Assembly: GCF_002929495.1 (NCBI RefSeq)
Contig: NZ_PJJJ01000025.1
Coordinates: 46,376 to 110,375 of the forward strand
Source of the DNA: Cryobacterium sp. Y82
Lineage (GTDB): Bacteria > Actinomycetota > Actinomycetes > Actinomycetales > Microbacteriaceae
DNA: 64,000 nucleotides
Direction: 5' to 3'
Shown: piece by piece, positions 44,413 through 55,419 of the stretch
Position numbering within the stretch: the first letter of the stretch is position 1
How the letters are laid out: each line of letters opens with the position of its first letter
The notes under the pieces: generated by a model
The model's database searches: none
Told to the model about the DNA's origin: nothing
The model's input: the letters and a program-made list of their open reading frames with translations, nothing else
Position numbers and translations under genes: made by a program

Positions 44413-47331
44413 GTGATGGTGGAAGACAACGAAAACAAGAAACGCAAGAGCCTGTTCGGCCCTCGCAAATCAACCAGGAAGGCGCCGGTCACCCGGTCGA
44501 TAGATCCGGCGATCGAGGCCGCGACCGCATCGGGCCCAGCTGTGCACGAAACCGCTGAGCCTGTACCCGCCAGGACAACCATCGCGGAGTACAACAACGT
44601 CACCGGAGCGCAGCAGACAACCGATGCTACGCCCGTAAACGACGAAGCGAACGACGAGCCAGTCGCGCCGGCAGCGGCACCCGTGCGCCCGTCGTTGTCC
44701 CTGTTGTTCCAGGCACCGGAAATCCTGCCGATGATGGCACGCACGGGTATCCGCTCGTCGCAGGAATCGCACCAACAAGAGCGCGATCTGGACGACGACG
44801 AGGAAGAAGAAGCGACGACGGTTCGTCGTCGAGCCCGACGGCGCACCGGCGACGAGAATAGGTCAGGCACCGACGACCCCGCCAACACGGTGGTCAAGGT
44901 GCGCGCCCCGCGCGAACCCGAACTCATCACCGAACCTCAGCGCATCAAGGGGTCCACACGACTCGAAGCAAAGAAGCAGCGTCGCCGCGACGGCCGTGAC
45001 GCCGGCCGCCGCCGCCCGGTCATCACGGAGGCCGAGTTCCTCGCCCGTCGAGAGTCCGTCGACCGCCTCATGGTCGTGCGCGCCAAGCACAATAAAATTC
45101 AGATCGGTGTGCTCGAAGACGGCGTGCTGGTCGAGCACTACGTCGCCAAGAATCAGGATGCCTCGCTGATCGGCAACGTCTACCTCGGGCGCGTCCAGAA
45201 CGTGCTCCCGAGCATGGAAGCCGCCTTCGTTGACATCGGGCGTGGTCGCAACGCCGTGCTCTACTCCGGTGAAGTTGACTGGGACGCTGCCGCCGAGAAC
45301 TCCGGCAGCTCTAATCAGGCCCGCCGCATCGAGCTCGCCCTTAAGCCGGGCGACAAGGTGCTCGTGCAGGTCACGAAAGATCCGATCGGGCACAAGGGCG
45401 CCCGCCTCACTAGCCAGGTTTCCCTGCCCGGCCGCTACCTGGTCTACGTACCCAACGGTTCGATGAACGGCATCAGCCGCAAGCTTCCCGATACTGAACG
45501 CGCCCGCCTGAAGAAGATCCTCAAGGAGGTTCTTCCCGACAACGTTGGCGTGATCGTGCGCACCGCAGCCGAGGGCGCGACCGACGAGCAGCTCACCGTC
45601 GACGTCAACCGGCTTCGTGAGCAGTGGGCGAGCATCGCTGAGCAGGTCGAGTCCGCGCAGGCGCCCGCCGAGCTGCACAGCGAGCCGGACCTGCTGGTCA
45701 AAATCGTGCGGGACGTCTTCAACGAAGACTTCCAGCGCATGGTCGTGGCTGGCCCCGACGTGCGCTCCACGATCGAGACTTACCTCAGCCAGGTCGCTCC
45801 CGACCTGCTCGAGCGCGTCGAAACCTACGAGGGCGAGGTTGATTCCTTCGATGAGTTCCGCATCTCGGAGCAGATCGAGAAAGCTCTCGACCGCAAGGTC
45901 TGGCTGCCGTCCGGTGGCTCCCTGGTGATCGACCGCACCGAAGCCATGACCGTTGTCGATGTCAACACCGGCAAGTTTGTCGGCAGCGGCGGCAACCTCG
46001 AAGAGACCGTCACCAAGAACAACTTGGAAGCGGCCGAAGAGATCGTGCGGCAGCTGCGCCTGCGCGACATCGGCGGCATCATCGTCGTCGACTTCATCGA
46101 CATGGTGCTCGAGAGCAACCGCGACCTCGTGTCGCGTCGCTTGATCGAATGCCTCAGCCGGGACCGCACCAAGCACCAGGTGGCCGAGGTCACTTCTCTC
46201 GGACTCGTTCAGATGACCCGCAAGAAGCTCGGCCTCGGACTGCTGGAATCCTTCAGCGAGAACTGTGAGTCCTGTGCCGGCCGCGGCATCATTGTGCACC
46301 ACGACCCCGTTATCAAACACCGCCAGACCGCACAGCCGCCGCAGGAACGCCGCCCACGCGCCAAGGGCAGCAGCACTGCGGCCAGCACAAACGGTGGAAA
46401 CAATGCTTCCGGAAATGGCCGCGACAACTCGGGCCAGCGCGACAGTTTCAACCGTGACGCGCACTTCGGCAGCAGCACCGGGTTCGATGCGCCGAAGGGC
46501 GGTCAGGGCACCCACGGCATCACCGAGGACGCCAAGCAGGCTCTCGCGCTGATCGCCGCTCGTACCATCACCCGCACCGGGTCCATCGCGATCATCCCGG
46601 CGCCAGATGCACGGGCAGCGGGTGCTGACGCAGCGAAGGCCGCGCCGGTCTCCACCGAGGCGACCACCACCGGGCAGGGGACCATCGAGCAGGCCAGCAC
46701 GGAACAGGTTACGACCGCGCAGGACAGCACCGCGCAGGCCAGCACCGCGCAGGACAGCACCGAGCAAACCGAACAGGCCGAGCAGGCTGAACCGGCGAGC
46801 ACAGAGCGTTCACGCGGTCGACAGCCGCGTTCGCGCGGCCAGAATGGGCGTACCCAGCAGTCGCGGTCCGAGCAGGCCCGCGCCCGCCAGGCCAGCACAG
46901 AACAGGCCAGCACGGAACAGGCTGAACCGGCGGTATCCGCTGCACCGGTTAGTGAGCAGGTCTCGACCCAGGCAGCACCGGATGCCGCACCCCGCACCCG
47001 CGGCGGCCGCAGCACCCTTGCAGCCGGCGCGCCGGCCGTTTCTACGCCGGAAGTGCAGACTTCCGTGTCCAATACCTCGGAGTCCGTCGATATCCTCGAC
47101 ATTCCGGTGAAGAAGTCGACGCGCACCGCGCGGCGCCCCAGCAAACAGGTCACCGACCAGTTGCTGGATTCCGTGCTCGACTCGCTGCCGGAACCGAAAC
47201 TCCCCGGCCAGGGGCGGGCGCGCAGCCGCCGCGTCACGACTGCCGGCGGTTCCGCCGGCCAGGTTATTTTGACAGCTTCGGGTAATGCGACCTCCGCGTC
47301 GACACCCAGCCAGCCGCCACACGGCGACTAG
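44413..47331 (+). CDS. rne: ribonuclease E/G family endoribonuclease
   Basis: A 972-residue RNase. The start GTG 44413 (or ATG 44416) is seven bases after AAGGAG. Acidic and basic low-complexity sequence covers about residues 1-200. The S1 RNA-binding domain follows (YLGRVQNVLPSMEAAFVDIG), and the catalytic site is D516 (VVDVNTGKFVG) and D560 (VVDFIDMV). The zinc-link C618-x2-C621 (CESCAGRG) holds the dimer together. The tail from about residue 740 is a repetitive, Gln/Ser/Thr-rich STEQ-type segment of roughly 150 residues with Arg-rich patches, and may bind RNA or partner enzymes. It processes and degrades RNA. Confidence 0.95.
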   Translation: MMVEDNENKKRKSLFGPRKSTRKAPVTRSIDPAIEAATASGPAVHETAEPVPARTTIAEYNNVTGAQQTTDATPVNDEANDEPVAPAAAPVRPSLSLLFQAPEILPMMARTGIRSSQESHQQERDLDDDEEEEATTVRRRARRRTGDENRSGTDDPANTVVKVRAPREPELITEPQRIKGSTRLEAKKQRRRDGRDAGRRRPVITEAEFLARRESVDRLMVVRAKHNKIQIGVLEDGVLVEHYVAKNQDASLIGNVYLGRVQNVLPSMEAAFVDIGRGRNAVLYSGEVDWDAAAENSGSSNQARRIELALKPGDKVLVQVTKDPIGHKGARLTSQVSLPGRYLVYVPNGSMNGISRKLPDTERARLKKILKEVLPDNVGVIVRTAAEGATDEQLTVDVNRLREQWASIAEQVESAQAPAELHSEPDLLVKIVRDVFNEDFQRMVVAGPDVRSTIETYLSQVAPDLLERVETYEGEVDSFDEFRISEQIEKALDRKVWLPSGGSLVIDRTEAMTVVDVNTGKFVGSGGNLEETVTKNNLEAAEEIVRQLRLRDIGGIIVVDFIDMVLESNRDLVSRRLIECLSRDRTKHQVAEVTSLGLVQMTRKKLGLGLLESFSENCESCAGRGIIVHHDPVIKHRQTAQPPQERRPRAKGSSTAASTNGGNNASGNGRDNSGQRDSFNRDAHFGSSTGFDAPKGGQGTHGITEDAKQALALIAARTITRTGSIAIIPAPDARAAGADAAKAAPVSTEATTTGQGTIEQASTEQVTTAQDSTAQASTAQDSTEQTEQAEQAEPASTERSRGRQPRSRGQNGRTQQSRSEQARARQASTEQASTEQAEPAVSAAPVSEQVSTQAAPDAAPRTRGGRSTLAAGAPAVSTPEVQTSVSNTSESVDILDIPVKKSTRTARRPSKQVTDQLLDSVLDSLPEPKLPGQGRARSRRVTTAGGSAGQVILTASGNATSASTPSQPPHGD

Positions 47332-47408
47332 GCACCCGATAGAAGTCAGACGGTAACGCAATCGGCGGGCAGCTCCCTCTCCTGCGGCGATGGCCTTTCG
47401 GCCTCACC

Positions 47409-48398
47409 GTGGGGGTGTTGGTGGTGCTCGCCGTTTTCGTCGTGCGGGCACTGTCGCCCGCCTTCGTCAACGATCAGCTGAGCGATTTTCAACTGCCGGA
47501 CCGGGTGCAAGACACCCTGACGCTGGCGATGAGCGTCATCATCGAGTCGGTGCCCTTCGTTTTTCTGGGCATTCTGCTCTCGGCGGTCGTGCAGGTCTGG
47601 CTGCCACACGGCGTTCTGGCCCGACACCTGCCGCGAAACCCGATCCTGCGACGTGCGTCGATTTCACTGCTCGGCATGTTCTTCCCGGTCTGCGAGTGTG
47701 GCAACGTGCCGCTCGCGCGCGGATTCATGGTGGGCGGGTTTACCGTCTCCGAATCGATCACGTTTCTGCTCGCCGCGCCCATTTTGAATCCGATCACCAT
47801 CATTACCACGCACCAGGCCTTCGGCTGGGACGGCCACATTCTGGTAGCGCGGTTGGTCGGCGGATTCCTCATCGCCAACGTGGTGGGCTGGCTGTTCAGC
47901 AAGCACCCCGACCCGCAGAGCCTGCTGACGACCAGGTTCGCGGCGGCCTGCGCCGTGGGCTCCACGAGCGGGCACGATCATGCGCACGCTCGCGAGAGCC
48001 GGTTCAGCCAGACCACTGAGATTTTCATTCGCGAAACCTCGGTCATCATGCCGGCGTTGTTCATCGGTTCCGCCGTGGCCGCACTCACCCAGGTCTTCGT
48101 GCCCCGGTCGGTGCTGCTCGCCCTCGGCAGCAACCCGGTCTGGTCGGTGCTCGCCATGATGGCCCTGGCCTTCATCGTGGCGGTCTGCTCCAACGTTGAT
48201 GCCTTCTTCGTGCTGTCGTTCGGCAGCACCTTTCTGCCCGGCGGAATCGTGGCCTTCCTCGTGTTCGGTGCCCTGATCGACGTCAAGATGCTCGCTCTCA
48301 TGCGCACGACCTTCACGAGCCGTACCCTGGTGCAGATTACGGTCGTGGTGGGGCTGATGAGTGCGGCCCTCGGATTACTGGTGAACTATGTTGCCTGA
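47409..48398 (+). CDS. DUF318-family permease
   Basis: A 329-residue membrane protein with about eight helices. FFPVCECGNVPLARGFMVGG near residue 95 and AFIVAVCSNVDAFFVLSFG near residue 255 are the paired conserved motifs of DUF318 (UPF0718/ArsP_1) permeases. Part of the loop HDHAHARES is His-rich, suggesting metal contact. Related proteins in this family have been linked to export of arsenic or other compounds, but which solute is moved here is unknown. GTG 47409 is the start used, without a clear ribosome site. The next gene starts inside its stop region. Confidence 0.88.
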   Translation: MGVLVVLAVFVVRALSPAFVNDQLSDFQLPDRVQDTLTLAMSVIIESVPFVFLGILLSAVVQVWLPHGVLARHLPRNPILRRASISLLGMFFPVCECGNVPLARGFMVGGFTVSESITFLLAAPILNPITIITTHQAFGWDGHILVARLVGGFLIANVVGWLFSKHPDPQSLLTTRFAAACAVGSTSGHDHAHARESRFSQTTEIFIRETSVIMPALFIGSAVAALTQVFVPRSVLLALGSNPVWSVLAMMALAFIVAVCSNVDAFFVLSFGSTFLPGGIVAFLVFGALIDVKMLALMRTTFTSRTLVQITVVVGLMSAALGLLVNYVA

Positions 48399-49161
48399 CG
48401 CAAAGTTGTCCGGGGCCTTAAGATATTGGGCTGAGCGCTGGCAGGGCGTGCTGCTCAGCCTCGTGGTGGTCGTCGCGACGCTGTGGCTGGCCCTGAGCGG
48501 CCAGCTTGGCCTCTACATTCACCCCCGCTACTTCGTCTTCACGATCGTTATGGCCGTCATCGGGCTCGTGCTGGTCGGTGCCGGGTTCGCCCGTCGCCGC
48601 AGTTTCGAAGTCGAACGCACCGGTCGCGTCGCAACAGCGCTCACCGGGGTCGGAGTCGTGCTGCTGGTGATCATGGGGGTAGCCATGGTCGTCGTTCCGC
48701 CGACCACCCTGACCAGCGCCACCGCGACCCAGCGCGAGGTGAACTCCGGCGGGCTCGGCACCGAGGACGACGCCGACCAAGCCGCTGCGCTTATCGGCAC
48801 CGGCGACTTCGAGCAGCTCAGCGTGCGCGAATGGGTCTCCCTGCTCGCGCAGTCCTCCGATCCTGGGTTCTACGCCGACAAGACCGCGCAGGTCACCGGA
48901 TTCGTGACGCCGGACACCAAGGATTCCGAGAACGTGTTCTACGTGGCCCGATTCGTCGTCACTTGCTGCGCCGTCGACGCCCAGCCGATTGGTGTTCCGG
49001 TCTACCTTCCGGGCTGGCAGTCCGAGTACGAGATCGATGACTGGGTACAGGTCACCGGTCGGTTCGACCCGAGCGTGAGTGCGGCGGCGAGCGACCCGCT
49101 CGCGATCACCCCGGTCGAGATCCTTCCCGTCGACCAGCCGAAGGACCCCTATGTTTACTGA
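48388..49161 (+). CDS. TIGR03943-family partner of the DUF318 permease
   Basis: A 257-residue protein with two or three N-terminal helices and an extracytoplasmic domain. The block DKTAQVTGFVTPDTKDSENVFYVARFVVTCCAVDAQPIGVPVY (key parts VTGFVTP and ARFVVTCCAVDA) with its CC pair is diagnostic for TIGR03943/DUF1980, which is found as the partner of DUF318 permeases (for example Bacillus YcgQ with YcgR). It overlaps the permease by 11 bp, a typical sign of stoichiometric partners. Function of the pair is unproven. The third gene overlaps it by 11 bp. Confidence 0.88.
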   Translation: MLPDAKLSGALRYWAERWQGVLLSLVVVVATLWLALSGQLGLYIHPRYFVFTIVMAVIGLVLVGAGFARRRSFEVERTGRVATALTGVGVVLLVIMGVAMVVVPPTTLTSATATQREVNSGGLGTEDDADQAAALIGTGDFEQLSVREWVSLLAQSSDPGFYADKTAQVTGFVTPDTKDSENVFYVARFVVTCCAVDAQPIGVPVYLPGWQSEYEIDDWVQVTGRFDPSVSAAASDPLAITPVEILPVDQPKDPYVY

Positions 49162-50638
49162 GCTCACGACCGATCTGCTCACCGGCCAACCGCTCCGGCC
49201 ACGGTCGATGCGCCCATTCCGTCGCACCCTCTGGATGCTCGTGGGCGGCCTGGTCGCGGCGTGCCTCGCCCTCGTCGCCGTCAACCTGCTGACCGGCCCC
49301 CGGCTCACCGACGTCGACGTCGATACGAATGCCGTGGTCTCGATGCCAAACACACGCCTGGTGCTGGCGACGAACCGTCAATTGGCCTTAGTCACGCCCG
49401 AGCAGGTCAGGATCGAGCCGGCCACAGCCTTCCAGGTGACAACGAGCGCAAATTCTGTCGTGATTTCCTTTCCCCAGCCACTCGCTTACAACACCGACTA
49501 CGCGATCTCCGTGCGGGGGGCCACCGGCACGGCTGTCAATCGCGAAGGAACGCTCAGCGCGGAATTCAGCACGAGCGAACCGCCGTTCTACTATCTCAAT
49601 CGTGCGCAGCCGGCCGCCGAAGCAGGAATGCGCGGCACCGACCGCATCCTGCGCACCACGACCGGTTCGACCGACACCGACGTGGTCTTTCAATCCGCGA
49701 ACATCCAGCAATTCGTGCCGATGGGCAGCGAACTCGCCGTGGTCACCGTCAACCCCGATCTGGCCAACGCGCTCTCCCGTGTCGACGCCGACGGCACCGC
49801 CGAAGTCCTCAACCTGCCCGGCGTCGGTCTCGTGCACGACCTGCAGGCGGCACCCGGCCAGTCCCTGCTTGGTTTTCGTTTTACCAGCGCAGCGGATGCC
49901 GCCGGCCCGCACTACGAGAACGTGCTGTTCGTGCTCGACCTGCGCACCAATGCCGCTACGGCCGTCACAGGCCTCGAAGGGGGCCCGCTGAGTGTCACGA
50001 CGTGGGGTTTCATGCACGGTCGCGCCGACATCATTGCGCAGCAATACGACTCGACCTTGCTGCTGATCAATCCGCAAAACCAGTCCGGCGGCAACCCGCT
50101 CGAAAACGAACCGGAATTCGCCGCACCGGTTCCGTTGGGGCAATTCGCCAACCTCACCGCGTTCGCACCCGACGGGGTACGCATTGCGGTCTCTGACCGC
50201 GACGGCCAGTACGTGCTCGACCTTTCGCAGGGCACAGAGTCGCCCATCGTGCCGCAGAGCGTGGCCGGTACCACCCGGTACACCGCCGAGCTACGCTTTC
50301 GCGCCGGGGGAGTCGGCTCCGACTCCGACGGTTATGTGCAGCGGGTCGCCGAGTTCGACGCCACCACCGGTTCGGTCAGGCAGTATCTCTCGTTGGTGCA
50401 GGGTGGTGAGGCGCGCACCGTCTATTCACCGGCATCCGCTGACGAAACCATCGTTGGTTTCGAGCTCTCGCCGAATGACCAGTTCCTGGCCGTGCAGATC
50501 GTGCCGAACCGTGACACCGAGCTCTTAGATGGATACCCGGTCAATGCTCAGGCAACGGATGTGACGACCCTGTTCGTGAACGTGGCCACCGGTGCCGTGC
50601 GCCGCAGCGTGCTGGGCTTCGACGCCACCTGGCAGTAG
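49151..50638 (+). CDS. membrane-anchored extracytoplasmic protein with Ig-like and propeller-like repeats
   Basis: A 495-residue protein. ATG 49151 follows CGAAGGACCC; one helix (residues about 27-48) anchors it, and the rest is outside the membrane. Residues about 55-140 look like a bacterial Ig-like fold (TSANSVVISFPQPLAYNTDYAISV). The remainder shows recurring beta-strand blocks with VVTVNPD, LFVLDLRT, AFAPDGVRIAVSDRDGQYVLDL and FELSPNDQFLAVQIVP, reminiscent of WD40-like/TolB-type propellers. I do not recognise a named family. It is the third gene of the DUF318-TIGR03943 operon and might bind the transported solute or act as a surface adaptor. The function is open. Confidence 0.7.
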   Translation: MFTELTTDLLTGQPLRPRSMRPFRRTLWMLVGGLVAACLALVAVNLLTGPRLTDVDVDTNAVVSMPNTRLVLATNRQLALVTPEQVRIEPATAFQVTTSANSVVISFPQPLAYNTDYAISVRGATGTAVNREGTLSAEFSTSEPPFYYLNRAQPAAEAGMRGTDRILRTTTGSTDTDVVFQSANIQQFVPMGSELAVVTVNPDLANALSRVDADGTAEVLNLPGVGLVHDLQAAPGQSLLGFRFTSAADAAGPHYENVLFVLDLRTNAATAVTGLEGGPLSVTTWGFMHGRADIIAQQYDSTLLLINPQNQSGGNPLENEPEFAAPVPLGQFANLTAFAPDGVRIAVSDRDGQYVLDLSQGTESPIVPQSVAGTTRYTAELRFRAGGVGSDSDGYVQRVAEFDATTGSVRQYLSLVQGGEARTVYSPASADETIVGFELSPNDQFLAVQIVPNRDTELLDGYPVNAQATDVTTLFVNVATGAVRRSVLGFDATWQ

Positions 50639-50645
50639 CCGAGCC

Positions 50646-50918
50646 CTACAGCCCTCGCCGCTCCCGGGCGGTCACGCGCAGTCCGCTGGAGCGCAGCCGC
50701 ACGATCATTTCGCGAAAGCTCACCGGCACGGCCCCCGCGGAGACCAGATCGGCGTAGCGCGCCTCAGGGACGTCGTAGTGGTCACGGTCGAAACCACGCC
50801 GCGGAATGCCAGCTGCGGCCGCGAAAACGTGCAATTCTTCAAGATCCGCGTCGCTCACGAGGTGCGCCCACACGGTTCCGTGCGCCGGCCAGCTAGGCTG
50901 GTCGATAAGTATTGCCAT
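50646..50918 (-). CDS. DUF4031 domain-containing small protein
   Basis: A 90-residue soluble protein. MAILIDQPSWPAHGTVWAHL, DLEELHVFAAAAGIP, RRGFDRDHYDVPE and RLRSSGLRVTARERR make up nearly all of the DUF4031 domain, which is common in actinobacteria. No activity is known. It is convergent with the propeller-like gene and stands just upstream of the rplU promoter region, transcribed away from it. Confidence 0.88.
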   Translation of the reverse strand: MAILIDQPSWPAHGTVWAHLVSDADLEELHVFAAAAGIPRRGFDRDHYDVPEARYADLVSAGAVPVSFREMIVRLRSSGLRVTARERRGL

Positions 50919-50981
50919 GATCGAAGTCTACGAGCCGCATTGGTTCAGACGCCGAGGGTTTAGACACGCCGCGCCATTGGT

Positions 50982-51010
50982 TTGACCACGGGTAGCGGAT
51001 CAGGTAAAGT
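50982..51010 (+). promoter_or_regulatory. rplU promoter
   Basis: TTGACC (50982-50987) and TAAAGT (51005-51010) are spaced by exactly 17 bases, about 150 bp before rplU. No other gene lies in between, so a leader of roughly 140 bases is expected. Confidence 0.6.
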
Positions 51011-51122
51011 CAACCCTTGGTGTGCGTTAGGCAATATCAACGCAAATGCCATGATTTTCTGAGTGCGCTGGGCCAACCGGTTCGTGCGCGCAGTCAATTG
51101 ACAGCAGCGAATTTTCAGATTC

Positions 51123-51138
51123 GGAGCCTTGGGGCTCC
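51123..51138 (+). promoter_or_regulatory. hairpin in the rplU leader
   Basis: A 6-bp perfect stem ggagcc / ggctcc with loop ttgg ends 19 bp before the rplU GTG. It could be part of a ribosomal-protein leader that controls translation. Confidence 0.4.
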
Positions 51139-51157
51139 CCAGAGATTGGTACGTAAA

Positions 51158-51466
51158 GTGGTTTACGCAGTTGTGCGCGCCGGAGGGCGGCAGGAGAAGG
51201 TAGAGGTCGGTACCATCGTGACGATGGACCGAATCAAGGCTGACAAGGACGGCAACGTCGAGCTGGCCGCCGTGCTTCTCGTCGACGGCGACAAGATCAC
51301 CTCTGACTCTACGTCGCTGGCCAAGATCAAGGTCACCGCCGAGGTTTTGAACAACCTTCGCGGTCCGAAGATCGTCATCCAGAAGTTCAAGAACAAGACC
51401 GGGTACAAGAAGCGTCAGGGGCACCGTCAGGAGCTCACTCGCGTTCAGGTTACCGGCATCGCCTAG
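51158..51466 (+). CDS. rplU: 50S ribosomal protein L21
   Basis: A 102-residue L21, the family length. Starting at GTG 51158 the protein reads [18 protein letters not shown], the universal L21 beginning. [29 protein letters not shown] (core [12 protein letters not shown] and YKKRQGHRQ) is the rRNA-binding C-terminal part. The open frame upstream is leader. rpmA follows 18 bp later. Confidence 0.97.
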   Translation: MVYAVVRAGGRQEKVEVGTIVTMDRIKADKDGNVELAAVLLVDGDKITSDSTSLAKIKVTAEVLNNLRGPKIVIQKFKNKTGYKKRQGHRQELTRVQVTGIA

Positions 51467-51484
51467 GCCTGAGGAGATAGACAG

Positions 51485-51742
51485 ATGGCACACAAAAAAG
51501 GTGCGAGTTCCACTCGCAACGGTCGCGACTCGAACGCCCAGCGCCTCGGCGTAAAGCGCTTCGGAGGTCAGGTTGTCGGCGCGGGCGAGATCATCGTTCG
51601 CCAGCGCGGCACGCACTTCCACCCCGGTATCAACGTCGGCCGTGGCGGCGACGACACGCTCTTCGCCCTCGAGGCTGGGTCCGTGCAGTTCGGCGCCAAG
51701 GGTGGCCGCAAGGTCATCAACATTGTGGTCGCAGCCGCGTAG
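51485..51742 (+). CDS. rpmA: 50S ribosomal protein L27
   Basis: An 85-residue L27 with the classic start [16 protein letters not shown] and [11 protein letters not shown]. It has no Firmicutes-type N-terminal propeptide, so it is used unprocessed except for Met. The ribosome site GAGGAGA precedes the ATG. A terminator follows at 51772. Confidence 0.98.
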   Translation: MAHKKGASSTRNGRDSNAQRLGVKRFGGQVVGAGEIIVRQRGTHFHPGINVGRGGDDTLFALEAGSVQFGAKGGRKVINIVVAAA

Positions 51743-51771
51743 GTTCCACAGCACAGCATTTTTTAGCACAG

Positions 51772-51801
51772 CGTCAGGGCGGGCTTCGGTCCGCCCTGAC
51801 G
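51772..51801 (+). terminator. terminator of rplU-rpmA
   Basis: An 11-bp perfect stem cgtcagggcgg / ccgccctgacg has an 8-base loop, with GTGTTTGT after it. It lies 30 bp past rpmA. Confidence 0.7.
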
Positions 51802-51891
51802 TGTTTGTCCGTAACAGATTTGTGTATTAACCAGTTCTACCGCACACAGTTTCATAGCACCGTGTTTTGAAGCACTTTCTGCGCCACCTGA

Positions 51892-54377
<2,486 letters not shown>

Positions 54378-54513
54378 TGGAGTTTGGGAATGCGCACTGA
54401 GTTATTTTTCACACGCTACCACCCCGGCTCGTGGCGGTGAAAAGCCTTCGCTGCATTCGGTAAACTGCCAAAAGCCACGCACGGCGCGGCCCTTATTCTC
54501 GCCGGAGGTTTAG

Positions 54514-54570
54514 TTGTCTGTGGGGTTGCACGTTATGAGTGTAAAAGTCGTGGGGCTCGCGAGTCGATGA
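54514..54570 (+). CDS. 18-residue leader peptide coupled to the second proB
   Basis: TTG 54514 is six bases after a strong CGGAGG site and opens an 18-codon frame ending in TGA that overlaps the ATG of the second proB (ATGA). The second proB has no ribosome site of its own, so its translation probably depends on this leader. The peptide has no proline codons, so simple proline attenuation is unlikely. Confidence 0.45.
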   Translation: MSVGLHVMSVKVVGLASR

Positions 54571-55373
54571 GGGCGCACTCGCAGCACGTCGTTCAATCAG
54601 CGTCGCGCATCGTCGTTAAGGTTGGCTCCTCATCGATCAGCGGTGAAAACTCCGGTCAGATTGCGCCGCTCGTCGACGCCTTGGCCGAAGCCCATGCTCG
54701 GGGTACCGAGGTGGTTTTGGTGTCATCCGGTGCTATCGCGATCGGAATGCCGTATCTACAACTGCAGGAAAGACCAACTGACCTGGCCACCCAGCAGGCG
54801 GCGGCATCCGTTGGTCAGAACCTGTTGATCTTTCGGTACCAAGACAGACTCGACCGTTACGACATCGTGGCCGGTCAGGTGTTGCTTACAGCGAGTGACC
54901 TCGAGAACGCCACTCACCGCGGCAATGCCCAGCGCGCCATGGAACGCCTGATGGCACTGCGTATTCTTCCGATCGTCAACGAAAATGACACGGTTGCCAC
55001 CCACGAAATTCGATTCGGGGACAACGATCGGCTGGCCGCGCTCGTTGCCACTTTGATCGGCGCAGACCTGCTCGTGCTCCTTAGTGATGTCGATGCCCTC
55101 TACACCTGCCCGCCGGACCTGCCCGGGGCAGAACGCATCAGCCACGTTGCGTTCGGTGACCCCCTGCTCGGCATGGAATTCGGCGCAACAGCCGTCAACG
55201 GAGTCGGTACCGGGGGAGCCAGCACCAAGGTGACGGCGGCGCGCATCGCCGCCCAAGCCGGAACTGCCGTGCTGGTCACCGCGACCGGGCTGGTGGCCGA
55301 TGCTTTGCGCGGTGAACCGGTGGGAACCTGGTTCGAACCCTCGACGGCGCCATCAGGACTGCGTATTTCCTGA
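54567..55373 (+). CDS. proB: glutamate 5-kinase paralogue 2, canonical copy
   Basis: A 268-residue amino-acid kinase, aligned without gaps over most of its length with the first copy and about two-thirds identical by eye. It catalyses ATP-dependent phosphorylation of glutamate, the first step of proline synthesis. The motifs match known actinobacterial enzymes: VKVGSSSISGEN, HRGNAQRAMERL, VNENDTVATHEIRFGDND and VGTGGASTK. The PUA domain is absent. proA follows 46 bp later. This is more likely to be the working glutamate kinase of the pair. Confidence 0.9.
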   Translation: MRAHSQHVVQSASRIVVKVGSSSISGENSGQIAPLVDALAEAHARGTEVVLVSSGAIAIGMPYLQLQERPTDLATQQAAASVGQNLLIFRYQDRLDRYDIVAGQVLLTASDLENATHRGNAQRAMERLMALRILPIVNENDTVATHEIRFGDNDRLAALVATLIGADLLVLLSDVDALYTCPPDLPGAERISHVAFGDPLLGMEFGATAVNGVGTGGASTKVTAARIAAQAGTAVLVTATGLVADALRGEPVGTWFEPSTAPSGLRIS

Positions 55374-55419
55374 GAGTCGAGAATAGTCTCCGGGGTTCGT
55401 CTCCCGTAAACTGAGATGC

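Noticed and set aside
44863-46767. Long open frame antisense to rne (over 600 codons)
   Set aside because: It is a mirror of the rne codon pattern. In high-GC genes the third-position G/C bias keeps an antisense frame open. It has no ribosome site and no family signature.
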